Below, one piece after another: positions 8,123 to 16,989 of a stretch of DNA of 64,000 nucleotides (position 1 is its first letter; each line of letters opens with the position of its first letter). A program made the position numbers and the translations under genes. This DNA comes from Stenotrophomonas sp. VV52 (GTDB lineage Bacteria > Pseudomonadota > Gammaproteobacteria > Xanthomonadales > Xanthomonadaceae): NCBI RefSeq assembly GCF_002893095.1, contig NZ_PKQQ01000015.1, positions 1 through 64,000 of the forward strand, in the 5' to 3' direction. The notes under the pieces were generated by a model. The model had not been told where the DNA came from and did no database searches. It worked only from the letters and a program-made list of their open reading frames with translations.

Positions 8123-8592
8123 GGAACCTCCGGTGTTGTTGGTGGCTCCTTTTTACGCCCGCCGCTGCCCGAGCGCTTCTCCGAAACTGAGGTATTGAGG
8201 TCCGGCCGGCTGGCGGCGCGGGCAATGCACTCCGGCGCCTGCGCGGCCGTACCCGGCAGCAGGCTGGCGCGCAGCTCGCCGGGGCTCTGCCCGGTGATGT
8301 CGCGGAAGATCCGTCCGAAGGTGCCCAGGCTGCTCCAGCCGGTCTGCAGTGCGATCTCGGTAATCGGCAGCTCGGTGTCGCGGCACAGCGCCACCGCGCG
8401 TTCGATGCGCCGGGTGAGAAGGTAGCGGTGCGGCGGCAGCCCGAACGCCTGCCGGAACTGCCGTGCGAAGTACGCCTCCGATACCGCGCTGACCTGCGCC
8501 AGCCGCGCCACCGGCCACGCCTCGTGCGGGGCGCGGTCCATGTGGTCCTTGGCCCGGAGCAGCCGGCGCAGCAGTTCGGGGGTCGGGTTCAT
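8119..8592 (-). CDS. AraC-family transcriptional regulator, short form
   Basis: The 157-residue protein consists essentially of the two helix-turn-helix AraC DNA-binding domain (about residues 10-105), with VSAVSEAYFARQFRQAFG and then ITEIALQTGWSSLGTFGRIF. It lacks a sensor domain, and the C-terminal 50 residues are low complexity and basic. The ATG at 8592 is chosen over one at 8631 because the latter would overlap pnuT by 29 bases; neither has a clear ribosome binding site. It is translationally coupled to the downstream VOC gene. Confidence 0.75.
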   Translation of the reverse strand: MNPTPELLRRLLRAKDHMDRAPHEAWPVARLAQVSAVSEAYFARQFRQAFGLPPHRYLLTRRIERAVALCRDTELPITEIALQTGWSSLGTFGRIFRDITGQSPGELRASLLPGTAAQAPECIARAASRPDLNTSVSEKRSGSGGRKKEPPTTPEVP

Positions 8593-8602
8593 GCCGCCAA
8601 GG

Positions 8603-9187
8603 CTAGCGCGGTTTGAGCTCGGCCCCTTCATGGCTGGCCGCGGTCCACGCGCGCAGGCCCATCACGGCCAGGCCGATGAACATAAGGTACAGCCCGGCGG
8701 TGACGTCCAGCGACTTGTACAGGTACATGGCCACGTAGACCACATCCACCAGGATCCACAGCCACCAGGTAGCCACGTGCCGGCGCGCCTGCCACCACTG
8801 CGCCACCAGGCTCAGCGCGGCCAGCATGGCGTCCAGCCACGGCAGCGCGGCGTCGGTCCAGCTGTGCATGGCAAAGCCGAGCGCGATGCCGAACAGCACG
8901 CCGACGCCCAGGTCGCGCAGCAGCTGCGCGCGCGGCAGCGGCACGATCACGATCGCGCCGTCCTGTTCGGCATGCCGGTGCCAGCTCAGCCAGCCGTACA
9001 GCAGGAAGCCACCGAAGGCGACCTGCAGCAGGCTGTCCGAATACAGGCGTGCTTCGATGAACACCGTGGCGTACAGGCCCACCGCGACCAGCCCCACCGG
9101 CCAGGCCAACATGCGGCGGCCGGCCATCAGCCAGACGCCGAGCAGGCTGGCTACCACCGCCGACCATTCGAGCACGGCCGCGCTCAT
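8603..9187 (-). CDS. pnuT: PnuC-family thiamine transporter PnuT
   Basis: The 194-residue membrane protein shows the PnuC fold: about seven helices, with the conserved tryptophan-rich WWLWILVDVVYVAMYLYK near the C-terminus and YGWLSW in the middle. PnuC-type proteins take up unphosphorylated vitamins by facilitated diffusion, with trapping by phosphorylation inside the cell. Its ATG overlaps the stop of the TonB receptor gene (ATGA at 9184-9187), and the unit lies under a TPP riboswitch, which points to thiamine rather than nicotinamide riboside as the substrate. Confidence 0.85.
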   Translation of the reverse strand: MSAAVLEWSAVVASLLGVWLMAGRRMLAWPVGLVAVGLYATVFIEARLYSDSLLQVAFGGFLLYGWLSWHRHAEQDGAIVIVPLPRAQLLRDLGVGVLFGIALGFAMHSWTDAALPWLDAMLAALSLVAQWWQARRHVATWWLWILVDVVYVAMYLYKSLDVTAGLYLMFIGLAVMGLRAWTAASHEGAELKPR

Positions 9188-11346
9188 AGCCCGAACGTGA
9201 CCGACAGGCGCGCCTGGCGCGGTGCACCCGGGAACAGGTAGTAGTCACCGGCGGTGCTGCCGGTGTCGCGCCAGTAGAAGCGGTCGAACAGGTTGTCCAC
9301 CGACAGGCTCCAAGTAACGGGATGCTCGCGCAGCTGATGCTGGAAGCGTACGCCGGCGTCGAATACGGAATACGAAGGCGCCTTCACGCTGCCGTCCACG
9401 GTGGCGGCATTGGAGGAGGCATAACGCCAGCCGCCGCTCACCGCCAAGCCTTCAGCGAAGGGCAGGGCGTAGTCCACGTGCACGGCGGTGCGCACCTTGG
9501 GTACGTTCACCAGCTGCTGGCCGTCGTAGTACGCGGTGCCGGCGTCGCGTGCCCGCGCCTGCAGCAGGCTGGCGCTGGCATTCACGGTCAGCCGTTCGGT
9601 GACCTGGCCGTTGGCGGTGAGCTCCAGCCCGGTGTGGGCCTGGGTGCCTTCCTGCACGAAGGTGAAGCCCGCTTCGCTGTCGTCCGGCTTGGCGTACTGG
9701 AACGGCTGGCTGATGCGGAACACCGCCGCGCCCAGCATCAGGCCATCGGCCGCGGCGTACTTGATGCCCACCTCGCGCTGGCGCGACTGCATGGCCGGCA
9801 GGAAGGTGCTGCCGTTGCTGGTCCAGAACGGCGCTTCCTGGCCCAGGGAAAGGCCTTCCACATAGCTGGCGTACACGTTGACGCGCTCACTGGCCTGCCA
9901 GATCAGCGCGGTCTGCGGCAGGAACTGCGACATGCGGCTGTGCCGCTCCGGAACGCCACGCTTGTCGTAGGCGCGCTCGTCCAGGCGCACGTAGCGGCCG
10001 CCGGCCAGCCACTGCCAGTTGTCGCCGAAGTGCATGCGGTCCAGCGCGAACACCGCGCGCTGCCAGCTGTCCAGGCGCCGCGCGGACGGGCCCGGCTGCA
10101 GCGGTGAAGGATCGAACACCGGCACCTGCGCGTCGGCGATGTTGGCGGTGCCCACGTATTCGTTGACGTTCTGGCGCTTGTCCACGGTGCGGTGGAACGC
10201 GCTCAGCCCGAACGAGAGTTCATGCCGCACCGAGCCGGTGGCGAAGCGGCCGCGCAGTTCGCCGCGCGCTTCGTCGTTGACGCGGGTGTCGTCGGGGCTG
10301 CGGTAGTCGTAGATGTCGTAATCGCCATTGGGGGCGAAGTAGTTGCCCGGCACGCTGCCGTCGGCACACCCGGCGGCGTAGTAACAGCCGTAGGCGAAGG
10401 CGACGTTGTCATCAATCACCGAGCGGCTGTGGCCGACGGCCACGCGCGACTGCCAGTCCGGGGTGAAGTCGAAGGTGTGCAACGCGGTGATGTTGGTGCT
10501 GGCGATGCCCACCGGCTGCTGCCAAGGCTGGTGGCCGAGCATGCGGCTGCGGTCCACGCCGCGCGGCAGCACGCTGCCGCCGAGCAGCTGGTAGCCGCTG
10601 GCCGAGCGCTGCGCGCTGGTCTGGTAGTTGGCGTCCAGCTCCAGCTTGCCGCGCTCGCCGATCAGCCAGTCGGCCGCCACGGAATAGAAGTTGCGGCGGC
10701 CGTCGGCGTGGTCGATGTAGGACGCGGTGTCGTCCCAGGCAGCATTCACGCGCACGCCGAAGCGCGGCGTGATCCAGGTGCCGACGTCAGCGGCGACATA
10801 GCGCGAGCCTTCCTGGTCGGTGGCGAGGGTGACGTTGCGCACCTCGGCCGGGCGCTTGCCCACGTAGTTGATGATGCCGCCCGGCGCCATCACGCCGGCG
10901 GCCAGGCCGGCCTCGCCCTTGAGGATTTCCACCTGCTGCACGTTCTCCAGCGCCAGGCGCTGTTCGCCGGCGATGGACAGCCCGTTGAAGCGGTAGCCGG
11001 TAGCCGGGTCCAGTGCGAAGCCGCGGATGGCGATGTTCTGGTAGTAGCCCACCGGTGCGTAGCTGTCGCCCAGCGAGGCATCGTGCCGCGCCACCTCGGA
11101 CAGCGTGCGCACCTGCAGCTGGTCGAGCAACGCACGGTCCAGCACGTTGACCGAGGCCGGGGTGTTCTTCCAGTCGACGTTGCCGAAGCTGCTGCCCGGC
11201 GCGGTGGTCGCGGCCGGTTTGTTGGCCTGTACGCGCACGCCGGCCAGGTCGGTCGGCGACCGTTCGGCGGCGTGCAGGGGCAGGGCGGCGCAGAGGGCGG
11301 CGGTCAGCAGCGTGAGGCGGTAGCAGCGGTTCATTCGATTCGTCAT
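9184..11346 (-). CDS. TonB-dependent outer-membrane receptor for thiamine
   Basis: With the ATG at 11346 the product is 720 residues (an ATG at 11334 is also possible). A signal peptide (RLTLLTAALCAALPLHA) is followed by a plug domain starting near GSSFGNVDWKNTPASV and containing IAIRGFALD, then a 22-strand beta-barrel ending in SVTFGL. Receptors of this type use TonB energy to import scarce nutrients across the outer membrane. The siderophore-receptor family resemblance would suggest iron, but the TPP riboswitch in the leader and the coupled pnuT argue for thiamine, as proposed for similar receptors in other Proteobacteria. Confidence 0.87.
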   Translation of the reverse strand: MTNRMNRCYRLTLLTAALCAALPLHAAERSPTDLAGVRVQANKPAATTAPGSSFGNVDWKNTPASVNVLDRALLDQLQVRTLSEVARHDASLGDSYAPVGYYQNIAIRGFALDPATGYRFNGLSIAGEQRLALENVQQVEILKGEAGLAAGVMAPGGIINYVGKRPAEVRNVTLATDQEGSRYVAADVGTWITPRFGVRVNAAWDDTASYIDHADGRRNFYSVAADWLIGERGKLELDANYQTSAQRSASGYQLLGGSVLPRGVDRSRMLGHQPWQQPVGIASTNITALHTFDFTPDWQSRVAVGHSRSVIDDNVAFAYGCYYAAGCADGSVPGNYFAPNGDYDIYDYRSPDDTRVNDEARGELRGRFATGSVRHELSFGLSAFHRTVDKRQNVNEYVGTANIADAQVPVFDPSPLQPGPSARRLDSWQRAVFALDRMHFGDNWQWLAGGRYVRLDERAYDKRGVPERHSRMSQFLPQTALIWQASERVNVYASYVEGLSLGQEAPFWTSNGSTFLPAMQSRQREVGIKYAAADGLMLGAAVFRISQPFQYAKPDDSEAGFTFVQEGTQAHTGLELTANGQVTERLTVNASASLLQARARDAGTAYYDGQQLVNVPKVRTAVHVDYALPFAEGLAVSGGWRYASSNAATVDGSVKAPSYSVFDAGVRFQHQLREHPVTWSLSVDNLFDRFYWRDTGSTAGDYYLFPGAPRQARLSVTFGL

Positions 11347-11392
11347 CAGCCAGGGGAGACGAAGCGAAGGCACGCGCGCGCACCGGCCCGGA

Positions 11393-11490
11393 ACGGGGGT
11401 GCGCCTGCTGCTCAAAGCTCCCTACGCCGGTGCAAACCGGATCAGGTTCCAAGGGACTCTCTCAGCCTGGCAGATCCAGGCACCCCCGCT
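11393..11490 (-). promoter_or_regulatory. TPP riboswitch (THI element)
   Basis: Read on the reverse strand, the segment starts GCGGGGGTGCC and ends GCACCCCCGT, which pair as a ten-base P1 stem. Inside are the conserved TPP-aptamer pieces in order: CTGAGA (11460-11465), a CCTGATC run (11440-11446) and GTAGGGA (11419-11425). These contact the pyrimidine and pyrophosphate of thiamine pyrophosphate. The leader continues for 46 bases to the receptor ATG at 11346 and includes a GC-rich segment that could form the expression hairpin. When TPP is abundant the receptor/pnuT unit should be switched off. Confidence 0.93.
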
Positions 11491-11538
11491 TCAGTGGTCA
11501 TTTTCACACCAATCGGCCGCCGTGGCGAGCCCACCGGC

Positions 11539-12672
11539 TCAGGCGGCAGCGTGCAGGGTGTCCAGCAGGGCCCAGCCGGCGTCGCTGGAGAACCAGTCGG
11601 CATGGCCGAGCAGGAAGGTGTGGTAGGCCACGTCGGCATTCGCCCGGGAGCCGGTAACTCCTTGGAAATACTCGACTTCCGACAGGGCGAAGTCGAAATG
11701 CACCAGCGGCAGCAGGTCGGCCAGCAGGTGCACCTGGGCGGCGGACAGCGGCCGTACCTGACGGTAGCCGGCCAGCAGGGCCAGGGCGATGTCCGCGTGG
11801 GCGACCGGGCCGCCGCCAGCGTCGTCCAGCCACGCCACGGCGTTGCGCTCGATCGCGGTGGCCAGGTCGAACAGCGCACTGGCCGGGGAGGCCAGCCCGA
11901 AGTCGAACACGGTGGCCACCGTCGCGTCCGGACCGTGGCCGTGCCAGAGCAGGTTGGAGACATGCCAGTCGTTGTGGCCCCACAGCACCGGCTCGTCCTG
12001 CAGGTGCTCGCCGAGCGCTGCATGCCATGGCAGCACGGCGCGCTGCAGGTCGTGTTCCCACGGCTGCCGCGAAAGGTAATCGGCCAGCGCCGGCCGGGTC
12101 GGCAGTTCACTGCGCAGCAGTGCCAGCGGATCGCGCGCGCGGATCAGGTCGTCGCGTGCCACCAGCAGGTGGGTGCTGCGCTGGGGCGCGTGGTAGTCGC
12201 TGGCGGCCAGGTGCAGGCGCGCGAGCATGGCGCCGGCCGCGTGCGCATGTGCGGGGTCGTGTGGCGGTGTCCACGACGGCGTGTCGCGATACAGGTCGTG
12301 GCCGTCGCCCTGCGCATGCAGTTCGTAGGTCCAGTTGTCGCGTTCGAGCGCACTGGCGCCGTCATGCGTGTGCAATACCTGCACCACCGGCAGCCCGGCA
12401 GCCGCCAGGTGCGCGATGAAGCGATGTTCTTCACCCAGCAATGCAGCGGTGCGCACGCTGGCGTGGTGGCGCTTGAGGAAGAAACGCTGCGCGCCACACT
12501 CCACCAGCGCCGCAGCGGAAAACGGCCGCGGGCTGTGCCAGAGCACCTCGCACGCGCCTTCCAGCGCAGGGTAGTGCCCGCGAAGCCACGCCAGTTCGGC
12601 GTCGCTGATCGCAGGCCAATCGGCGGCCACCTGGTCGTTGTCCAGGCCCTGTACGTGGTGGTGGTCGTGCAT
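11539..12672 (-). CDS. aminoglycoside phosphotransferase-like kinase, possible thiamine kinase
   Basis: The 377-residue protein has the choline/aminoglycoside kinase fold: an N-lobe with FFLKRHH, the catalytic motif GHNDWHVSNLLW, and VFDFGLAS as the metal-binding DFG-like motif. Such kinases phosphorylate small hydroxyl compounds such as thiamine, homoserine or choline. The gene lies on the same strand directly upstream of the TPP riboswitch unit, so thiamine kinase activity that traps imported thiamine is plausible, but it is itself upstream of the aptamer and not controlled by it. An in-frame GTG lies immediately before the chosen ATG. It follows the response regulator gene by 18 bases. Confidence 0.7.
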   Translation of the reverse strand: MHDHHHVQGLDNDQVAADWPAISDAELAWLRGHYPALEGACEVLWHSPRPFSAAALVECGAQRFFLKRHHASVRTAALLGEEHRFIAHLAAAGLPVVQVLHTHDGASALERDNWTYELHAQGDGHDLYRDTPSWTPPHDPAHAHAAGAMLARLHLAASDYHAPQRSTHLLVARDDLIRARDPLALLRSELPTRPALADYLSRQPWEHDLQRAVLPWHAALGEHLQDEPVLWGHNDWHVSNLLWHGHGPDATVATVFDFGLASPASALFDLATAIERNAVAWLDDAGGGPVAHADIALALLAGYRQVRPLSAAQVHLLADLLPLVHFDFALSEVEYFQGVTGSRANADVAYHTFLLGHADWFSSDAGWALLDTLHAAA

Positions 12673-12690
12673 CACGCGCTGGAAAAAACC

Positions 12691-13329
12691 TTAGAGCTTG
12701 TTGTCGCGCATGAAGTCGAACAGTTCCGCGTCGCTTCGCAGGCCGAGCTTGAGCATGGCATCGCCTTTCTGGCGGCTGATGGTGCTCATGCTCTTGTGCA
12801 GCTTCTCGGCGATCTTCTTGACGGTCATGCCACTGCTGAGCAGTCGCAGCACTTCCACCTCGCGCGGCGACAGCACGCGCGTGCGGTCGTCGCCGATGGA
12901 CTGGGTGCCGACCCGGTCGATGATTTCGCGGAGCTTGCGGCTGACATACGGTTGGCCACGCGACACGGCCTGGATCGCCAACGGCAGCTCTTCCACCAGC
13001 GAGCCCTTGTCGAACAGACCGAGCACGCCGTTGTTGACCACCATGCGCAGGATCGCGATGTTCTGGGTGACGCTCATGAGCAGCACGCGCAGGTCCGGAT
13101 AGTTGCGCCGGATTTTCTGGATCATGTCGATTCCGTCAACCCGTTTGCTCTGTGGCATCGAGTAGTCGGTGATGAGCAGATCGCACTCGTGCTGCTCCAG
13201 CGCAGCGAACAACTCGTCTGCGTTGCTGGCTTCAGCCACCAGTACGCCGACCCCACTGGCTTCGATGGCCGCTCTGGCGCCGACCCGGACCACCTGGTGG
13301 TCGTCAGCGATGATTATGCGCAAGGTCAT
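12691..13329 (-). CDS. RcsB/NarL-type response regulator
   Basis: The 212-residue protein has a receiver domain (residues 1-125) with Asp9-Asp10, the phospho-acceptor Asp55 in LLITDYSMP and a lysine in LFDKGS, then a LuxR-type helix-turn-helix (about 148-205; LSPREVEVLRLLSSGMTVKK). The spacing and sequence resemble RcsB, EvgA and BvgA regulators. It is divergent from the large BvgS-like hybrid kinase at 13408, the standard arrangement for a cognate pair with a phosphorelay, and it reads towards the thiamine genes. Confidence 0.87.
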   Translation of the reverse strand: MTLRIIIADDHQVVRVGARAAIEASGVGVLVAEASNADELFAALEQHECDLLITDYSMPQSKRVDGIDMIQKIRRNYPDLRVLLMSVTQNIAILRMVVNNGVLGLFDKGSLVEELPLAIQAVSRGQPYVSRKLREIIDRVGTQSIGDDRTRVLSPREVEVLRLLSSGMTVKKIAEKLHKSMSTISRQKGDAMLKLGLRSDAELFDFMRDNKL

Positions 13330-13407
13330 GGACTAGTATTGCCTTGAAGGCAGCGGCCCCAACGGGGCACGTCGCGTGGGCGGATCACTCCTGGGAGAAC
13401 AGACAGC

Positions 13408-16400
13408 ATGCGTACCTCGCTTGTTCGCTGGCTGGTCGTGCTGTGGCTGGGTTGGGCGCTGGGCGGTGCAGTTGCCGTGGCGGCGCCTGCCCCTGCCCCT
13501 TCGCTCTCACCGCGCCAGGCCGACTGGATCGAACGGAACCCTACCATCCTTTTGGGCATGTACAACAGCGGATGGCCACCATTCGAAATGATGCAGAACG
13601 GCCGACCCGACGGGCTTGGCCATGACTACCTGATGCTGTTGACCCGGCAGCTGGGTGTGCAGGTGAAGGTGCGGGTATACCGTGATTGGGCGGCCGTGCT
13701 GGATGCGGCATGCCGGGGGGAGGTCGACGTGGTGATGAACATCACCCTGACCCCCGACCGGACCCGCTGCATGGTTTACACGGGATCCTATGCCGACGCC
13801 CCGCTGGCGCTGGTCGGCCGGGTCGGCGACACCCGCACCTCGACCGACCCCGACCTGGCCGGGCTGCGGGTGGTGACCGAGCAGGAATTCCTGACCAGTG
13901 GCCAGGTCCGGGCCCGTTTCCCGGCCGCCCGCCAGGTGACCGCGGCCAATACCCGCGCGGCCCTTTCGATGGTCGCCAAGGGCGATGCCGACGTGTACAT
14001 CGGCAACGCGCACGTGGCCAGCACCCTGATCCGGCAGGACGGGCTCGACGGAATTGCCCTGCTGCGACCCAGCGACCTGCCGCCCGAGCGGCTGCACTTC
14101 GGGGTGCCCAATGCGCGCCAGCCGCTGGCCGAAGCGCTGGACAGCGCGCTTTCCACGGTCACCCAGGCGCAGCGCGAGGCCCTGTACAAGCGCTGGCTGC
14201 CGCCGCTGCAGTGGTCGTCGCAGTCGCGCTTGATCCTCGGCGAGGCCGAGCGCCGGGTCCTGGCCACGCCGCTGCGCATGGGCTATGCGCCCACCGGTGC
14301 GCCGTTGTCGTTCATCGACGCGGCCGGTGAGCCCAGCGGGGTGGCGGGCGACTACCTGCGCCAGCTGCGCATGGTCGGCGCGCAGTTGAACCGGGTACCG
14401 GCGCACGACTGGTTCGAGGTGCGCGAACAGATGCGCCGGGGCGACGTGGACGTGGTGATGGGCATGCCCAACGACGCGCACTATCTGGGCGACGACTGGG
14501 TGTTCAGCCAGCCCTTCATCAGCGTGCCCAACGTGATCGTCACCCCCAACAACAGCCGCTCGGTGCTGGGCCTGGGCGACCTGGACGGGCGCAGCATCCT
14601 GCTTTCGGATCCCGAGCGCCTGCGCGGTTACATCCTGCAGTACGCGCCCAAGGCGCGGATCGTGCCGGCGCGCAGCGTGGACCAGGCATTGTCGCGATTG
14701 GCGAATGGGGATGCCGACGCCTACGTCGGCAATCTGGCCATGGTCGACCGGGTGGTGCGCGAGGTGTACCCGGCCAAGCTGCACGTGGCGGCCCCGGCCG
14801 GTTTCAGCGACCAGCTCTCGCTGGCGGTGAAGCGCCAGTACGCGCCGCTGGCCACCACCTTCGATCGCGTGCTGGCCAACATCACCCCGCGCGAACAGGC
14901 GGCGATCCGTGGCGACTGGCTGCTGGCCGAATACCGCACCGGGTTGGACTGGCGTTCGGTGGCGCGCTGGGCCGTACCGCTGTCGTTGGTGCTGCTCACC
15001 GGCATCGTCGTGCACGGCTGGGGCTACTGGCGCCTGCGCCGCGAAGTGAGCATGCGGCGCAAGCTGGAACAGCGGCTGGTGGAAGTGACCGACAACCTGC
15101 CGGCGATCGTCTACCAGGCGCGCCGCGACAGCGATGGCCGGGTCACCTTCCCGTACATCACCGGCGACCTGCAATCGATGTTCGGGGTGAGTACGCAGGA
15201 GGTGATTGCCGACGAAACCCGCCTGGCCGACAAGATCGACCCGCGCGACCGCGAGGCGGTGCACGCCGCGCTGATCGAAGCCGCGCGCGACTTTTCCGCA
15301 TTGGACCTGGAATTCCGCACCAGTCCGCACGGGGTGGTGCGCTGGGTGCGCACGCGCGCGCTGCCGTATGCGGCTGCGGACGGTGCGGTGCTGTGGAGCG
15401 GTTACTGGGTGGACGTGACCGAAGCGCGTGCACAGGCCGATGCATTGGCGGCGGCGAAGTCTGCTGCCGAACGCGCGACGGCGGCCAAGTCGAACTTCCT
15501 GGCCACCATGAGCCACGAGATCCGAACGCCGATGAGCGGGGTGCTGGGCATGGTGGAGGCGCTCTCGCACACCGGGCTGGACGGCGAACAGCGGCGCATC
15601 ATCAGCGTGATCGAAGACTCGGCGCAGATGCTGCGGCAGATCCTGGACGACATCCTCGACTATTCGCGCATCGAAGCCGGCGCGCTGCCGCTGGAGCCGC
15701 AGCCGGTGGCATTGCGCACCCTGCTCGACAACGTGCAGCAGCTGCTGTCGCCGCAGGCGTCCAGCAAGGGCCTGGCGCTGAGCCTGGAGGTCGACGCGGC
15801 GGTGGGTCCACAGCACCTGGCCGACGGCATGCGCCTGCGCCAGATCGTGTTCAACCTGCTCAGCAATGCGATCAAGTTCACCAATGAGGGATCGGTCAGC
15901 ATCGCGCTGTCGGTGGACCGCGCCGACGAGATCTCGCAGACCCTGCGCCTGAGCGTGATCGATACCGGCATCGGCATTTCAGCCGAGCAGCGCGAGCGGC
16001 TGTTCAAGCCGTTCGCGCAGGCCGACGTGGCCATTACCCGCCATTACGGCGGCACCGGGCTGGGCCTGAGCATCTGCCAGCGGCTGGTGGGGCTGATGCG
16101 CGGCAAGCTGGAGATGCAGAGCGAACCGGGCAAGGGCACCCGCGTGGACGTGGTGGTGAGCCTGCCGCTGGTGCCGGCAGACGCGGTGGCGCGCGATGAC
16201 CAGCGCGCCGGCGGCGAGGTGGAGCCGCTGCCGGCCGGGCAGGCGCGGCGGCGCGTGCTGGTGGTGGAAGACCACCCCACCAACCAGGCACTGATGCGCT
16301 GGCGCCTGCAGCAGCTGGGCCTGCAGCACGAGGTGGCGGTGGATGGCGAAGCGGCGCTGGCGCTGCTGGACGCCGCGCACTTCGACCTGGTGATCACCGA

Positions 16401-16986
16401 TTGCCGCATGCCGGTGATGGATGGCTACACGCTGACCCGGCACATCCGCGAGCACGAACGTGGCAGTGGCCAGCGCATGCCGGTGCTCGCGCTGACCGCC
16501 AGCGCGCTGGCGGAAGACGTGCAGCGCTGCCGCGAAGCGGGCATGGACGACCTGCTGGCCAAGCCGGTGGCGCTGGCGACGTTGCGCCAGGCACTGCGCC
16601 GCTGGCTGCCCTCCGACGAAGGCGATGCCGCGCCGGAACCGGAGCTGCCGCTGGCGGCGGCGGTACCGGCAGCGCCGCCGACGCGTGCGGCGATCGTGCG
16701 CCGGTTCGGCTCCGAGCACGTGGCGACGGTGCTGATCGACAGCATGCGCGAAGCCACCGCGGACGACCTGCAGCGCGGTCAGGACGCCCGCGCGCAGGAC
16801 GACATCAACACGGCGGTGGAAGTCCTGCACCGCATCGTGGGCGGGCTCGGCACGCTGGGTGCGGAAGCGCTGGCAGAGCAGGCGCGCGCGCTGATGCAGC
16901 AGATTCCCGAGCAGGGAATTGCGGCGAGTGCAGGGGACATCGCCGCGTTCGAGACCGCACTGCAGGCCTACCTGGATAGCCTGTAG
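13408..16986 (+). CDS. BvgS/EvgS-like hybrid sensor histidine kinase
   Basis: The 1192-residue protein has a signal peptide, two tandem periplasmic solute-binding (SBP type 3, Venus flytrap) domains (about 35-260 and 285-505), a membrane helix near 521-541, a PAS domain (about 555-680), a HisKA domain with His703 (NFLATMSHEIRTPM), an ATPase domain with Asn816 and GTGLGLSIC, a receiver domain with Asp998 (LVITDCRMP), and a C-terminal Hpt domain with His1141 (LHRIVGGLGTLG). This is the complete four-step phosphorelay plan of BvgS. The divergent regulator is the likely output partner. The ligand sensed in the periplasm is unknown. It ends three bases before the convergent ETF dehydrogenase gene. 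Confidence 0.9.
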   Translation: MRTSLVRWLVVLWLGWALGGAVAVAAPAPAPSLSPRQADWIERNPTILLGMYNSGWPPFEMMQNGRPDGLGHDYLMLLTRQLGVQVKVRVYRDWAAVLDAACRGEVDVVMNITLTPDRTRCMVYTGSYADAPLALVGRVGDTRTSTDPDLAGLRVVTEQEFLTSGQVRARFPAARQVTAANTRAALSMVAKGDADVYIGNAHVASTLIRQDGLDGIALLRPSDLPPERLHFGVPNARQPLAEALDSALSTVTQAQREALYKRWLPPLQWSSQSRLILGEAERRVLATPLRMGYAPTGAPLSFIDAAGEPSGVAGDYLRQLRMVGAQLNRVPAHDWFEVREQMRRGDVDVVMGMPNDAHYLGDDWVFSQPFISVPNVIVTPNNSRSVLGLGDLDGRSILLSDPERLRGYILQYAPKARIVPARSVDQALSRLANGDADAYVGNLAMVDRVVREVYPAKLHVAAPAGFSDQLSLAVKRQYAPLATTFDRVLANITPREQAAIRGDWLLAEYRTGLDWRSVARWAVPLSLVLLTGIVVHGWGYWRLRREVSMRRKLEQRLVEVTDNLPAIVYQARRDSDGRVTFPYITGDLQSMFGVSTQEVIADETRLADKIDPRDREAVHAALIEAARDFSALDLEFRTSPHGVVRWVRTRALPYAAADGAVLWSGYWVDVTEARAQADALAAAKSAAERATAAKSNFLATMSHEIRTPMSGVLGMVEALSHTGLDGEQRRIISVIEDSAQMLRQILDDILDYSRIEAGALPLEPQPVALRTLLDNVQQLLSPQASSKGLALSLEVDAAVGPQHLADGMRLRQIVFNLLSNAIKFTNEGSVSIALSVDRADEISQTLRLSVIDTGIGISAEQRERLFKPFAQADVAITRHYGGTGLGLSICQRLVGLMRGKLEMQSEPGKGTRVDVVVSLPLVPADAVARDDQRAGGEVEPLPAGQARRRVLVVEDHPTNQALMRWRLQQLGLQHEVAVDGEAALALLDAAHFDLVITDCRMPVMDGYTLTRHIREHERGSGQRMPVLALTASALAEDVQRCREAGMDDLLAKPVALATLRQALRRWLPSDEGDAAPEPELPLAAAVPAAPPTRAAIVRRFGSEHVATVLIDSMREATADDLQRGQDARAQDDINTAVEVLHRIVGGLGTLGAEALAEQARALMQQIPEQGIAASAGDIAAFETALQAYLDSL

Positions 16987-16989
16987 CAG

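Noticed and set aside
9184..11346. TonB receptor as an iron-siderophore receptor
   Set aside because: Fold resemblance to siderophore receptors is outweighed by the TPP riboswitch and the coupled pnuT.
10192..13347. Forward frame of 1051 residues across the TonB receptor, kinase and regulator genes
   Set aside because: It crosses the TPP riboswitch and three real reverse-strand genes and has no recognisable domain.
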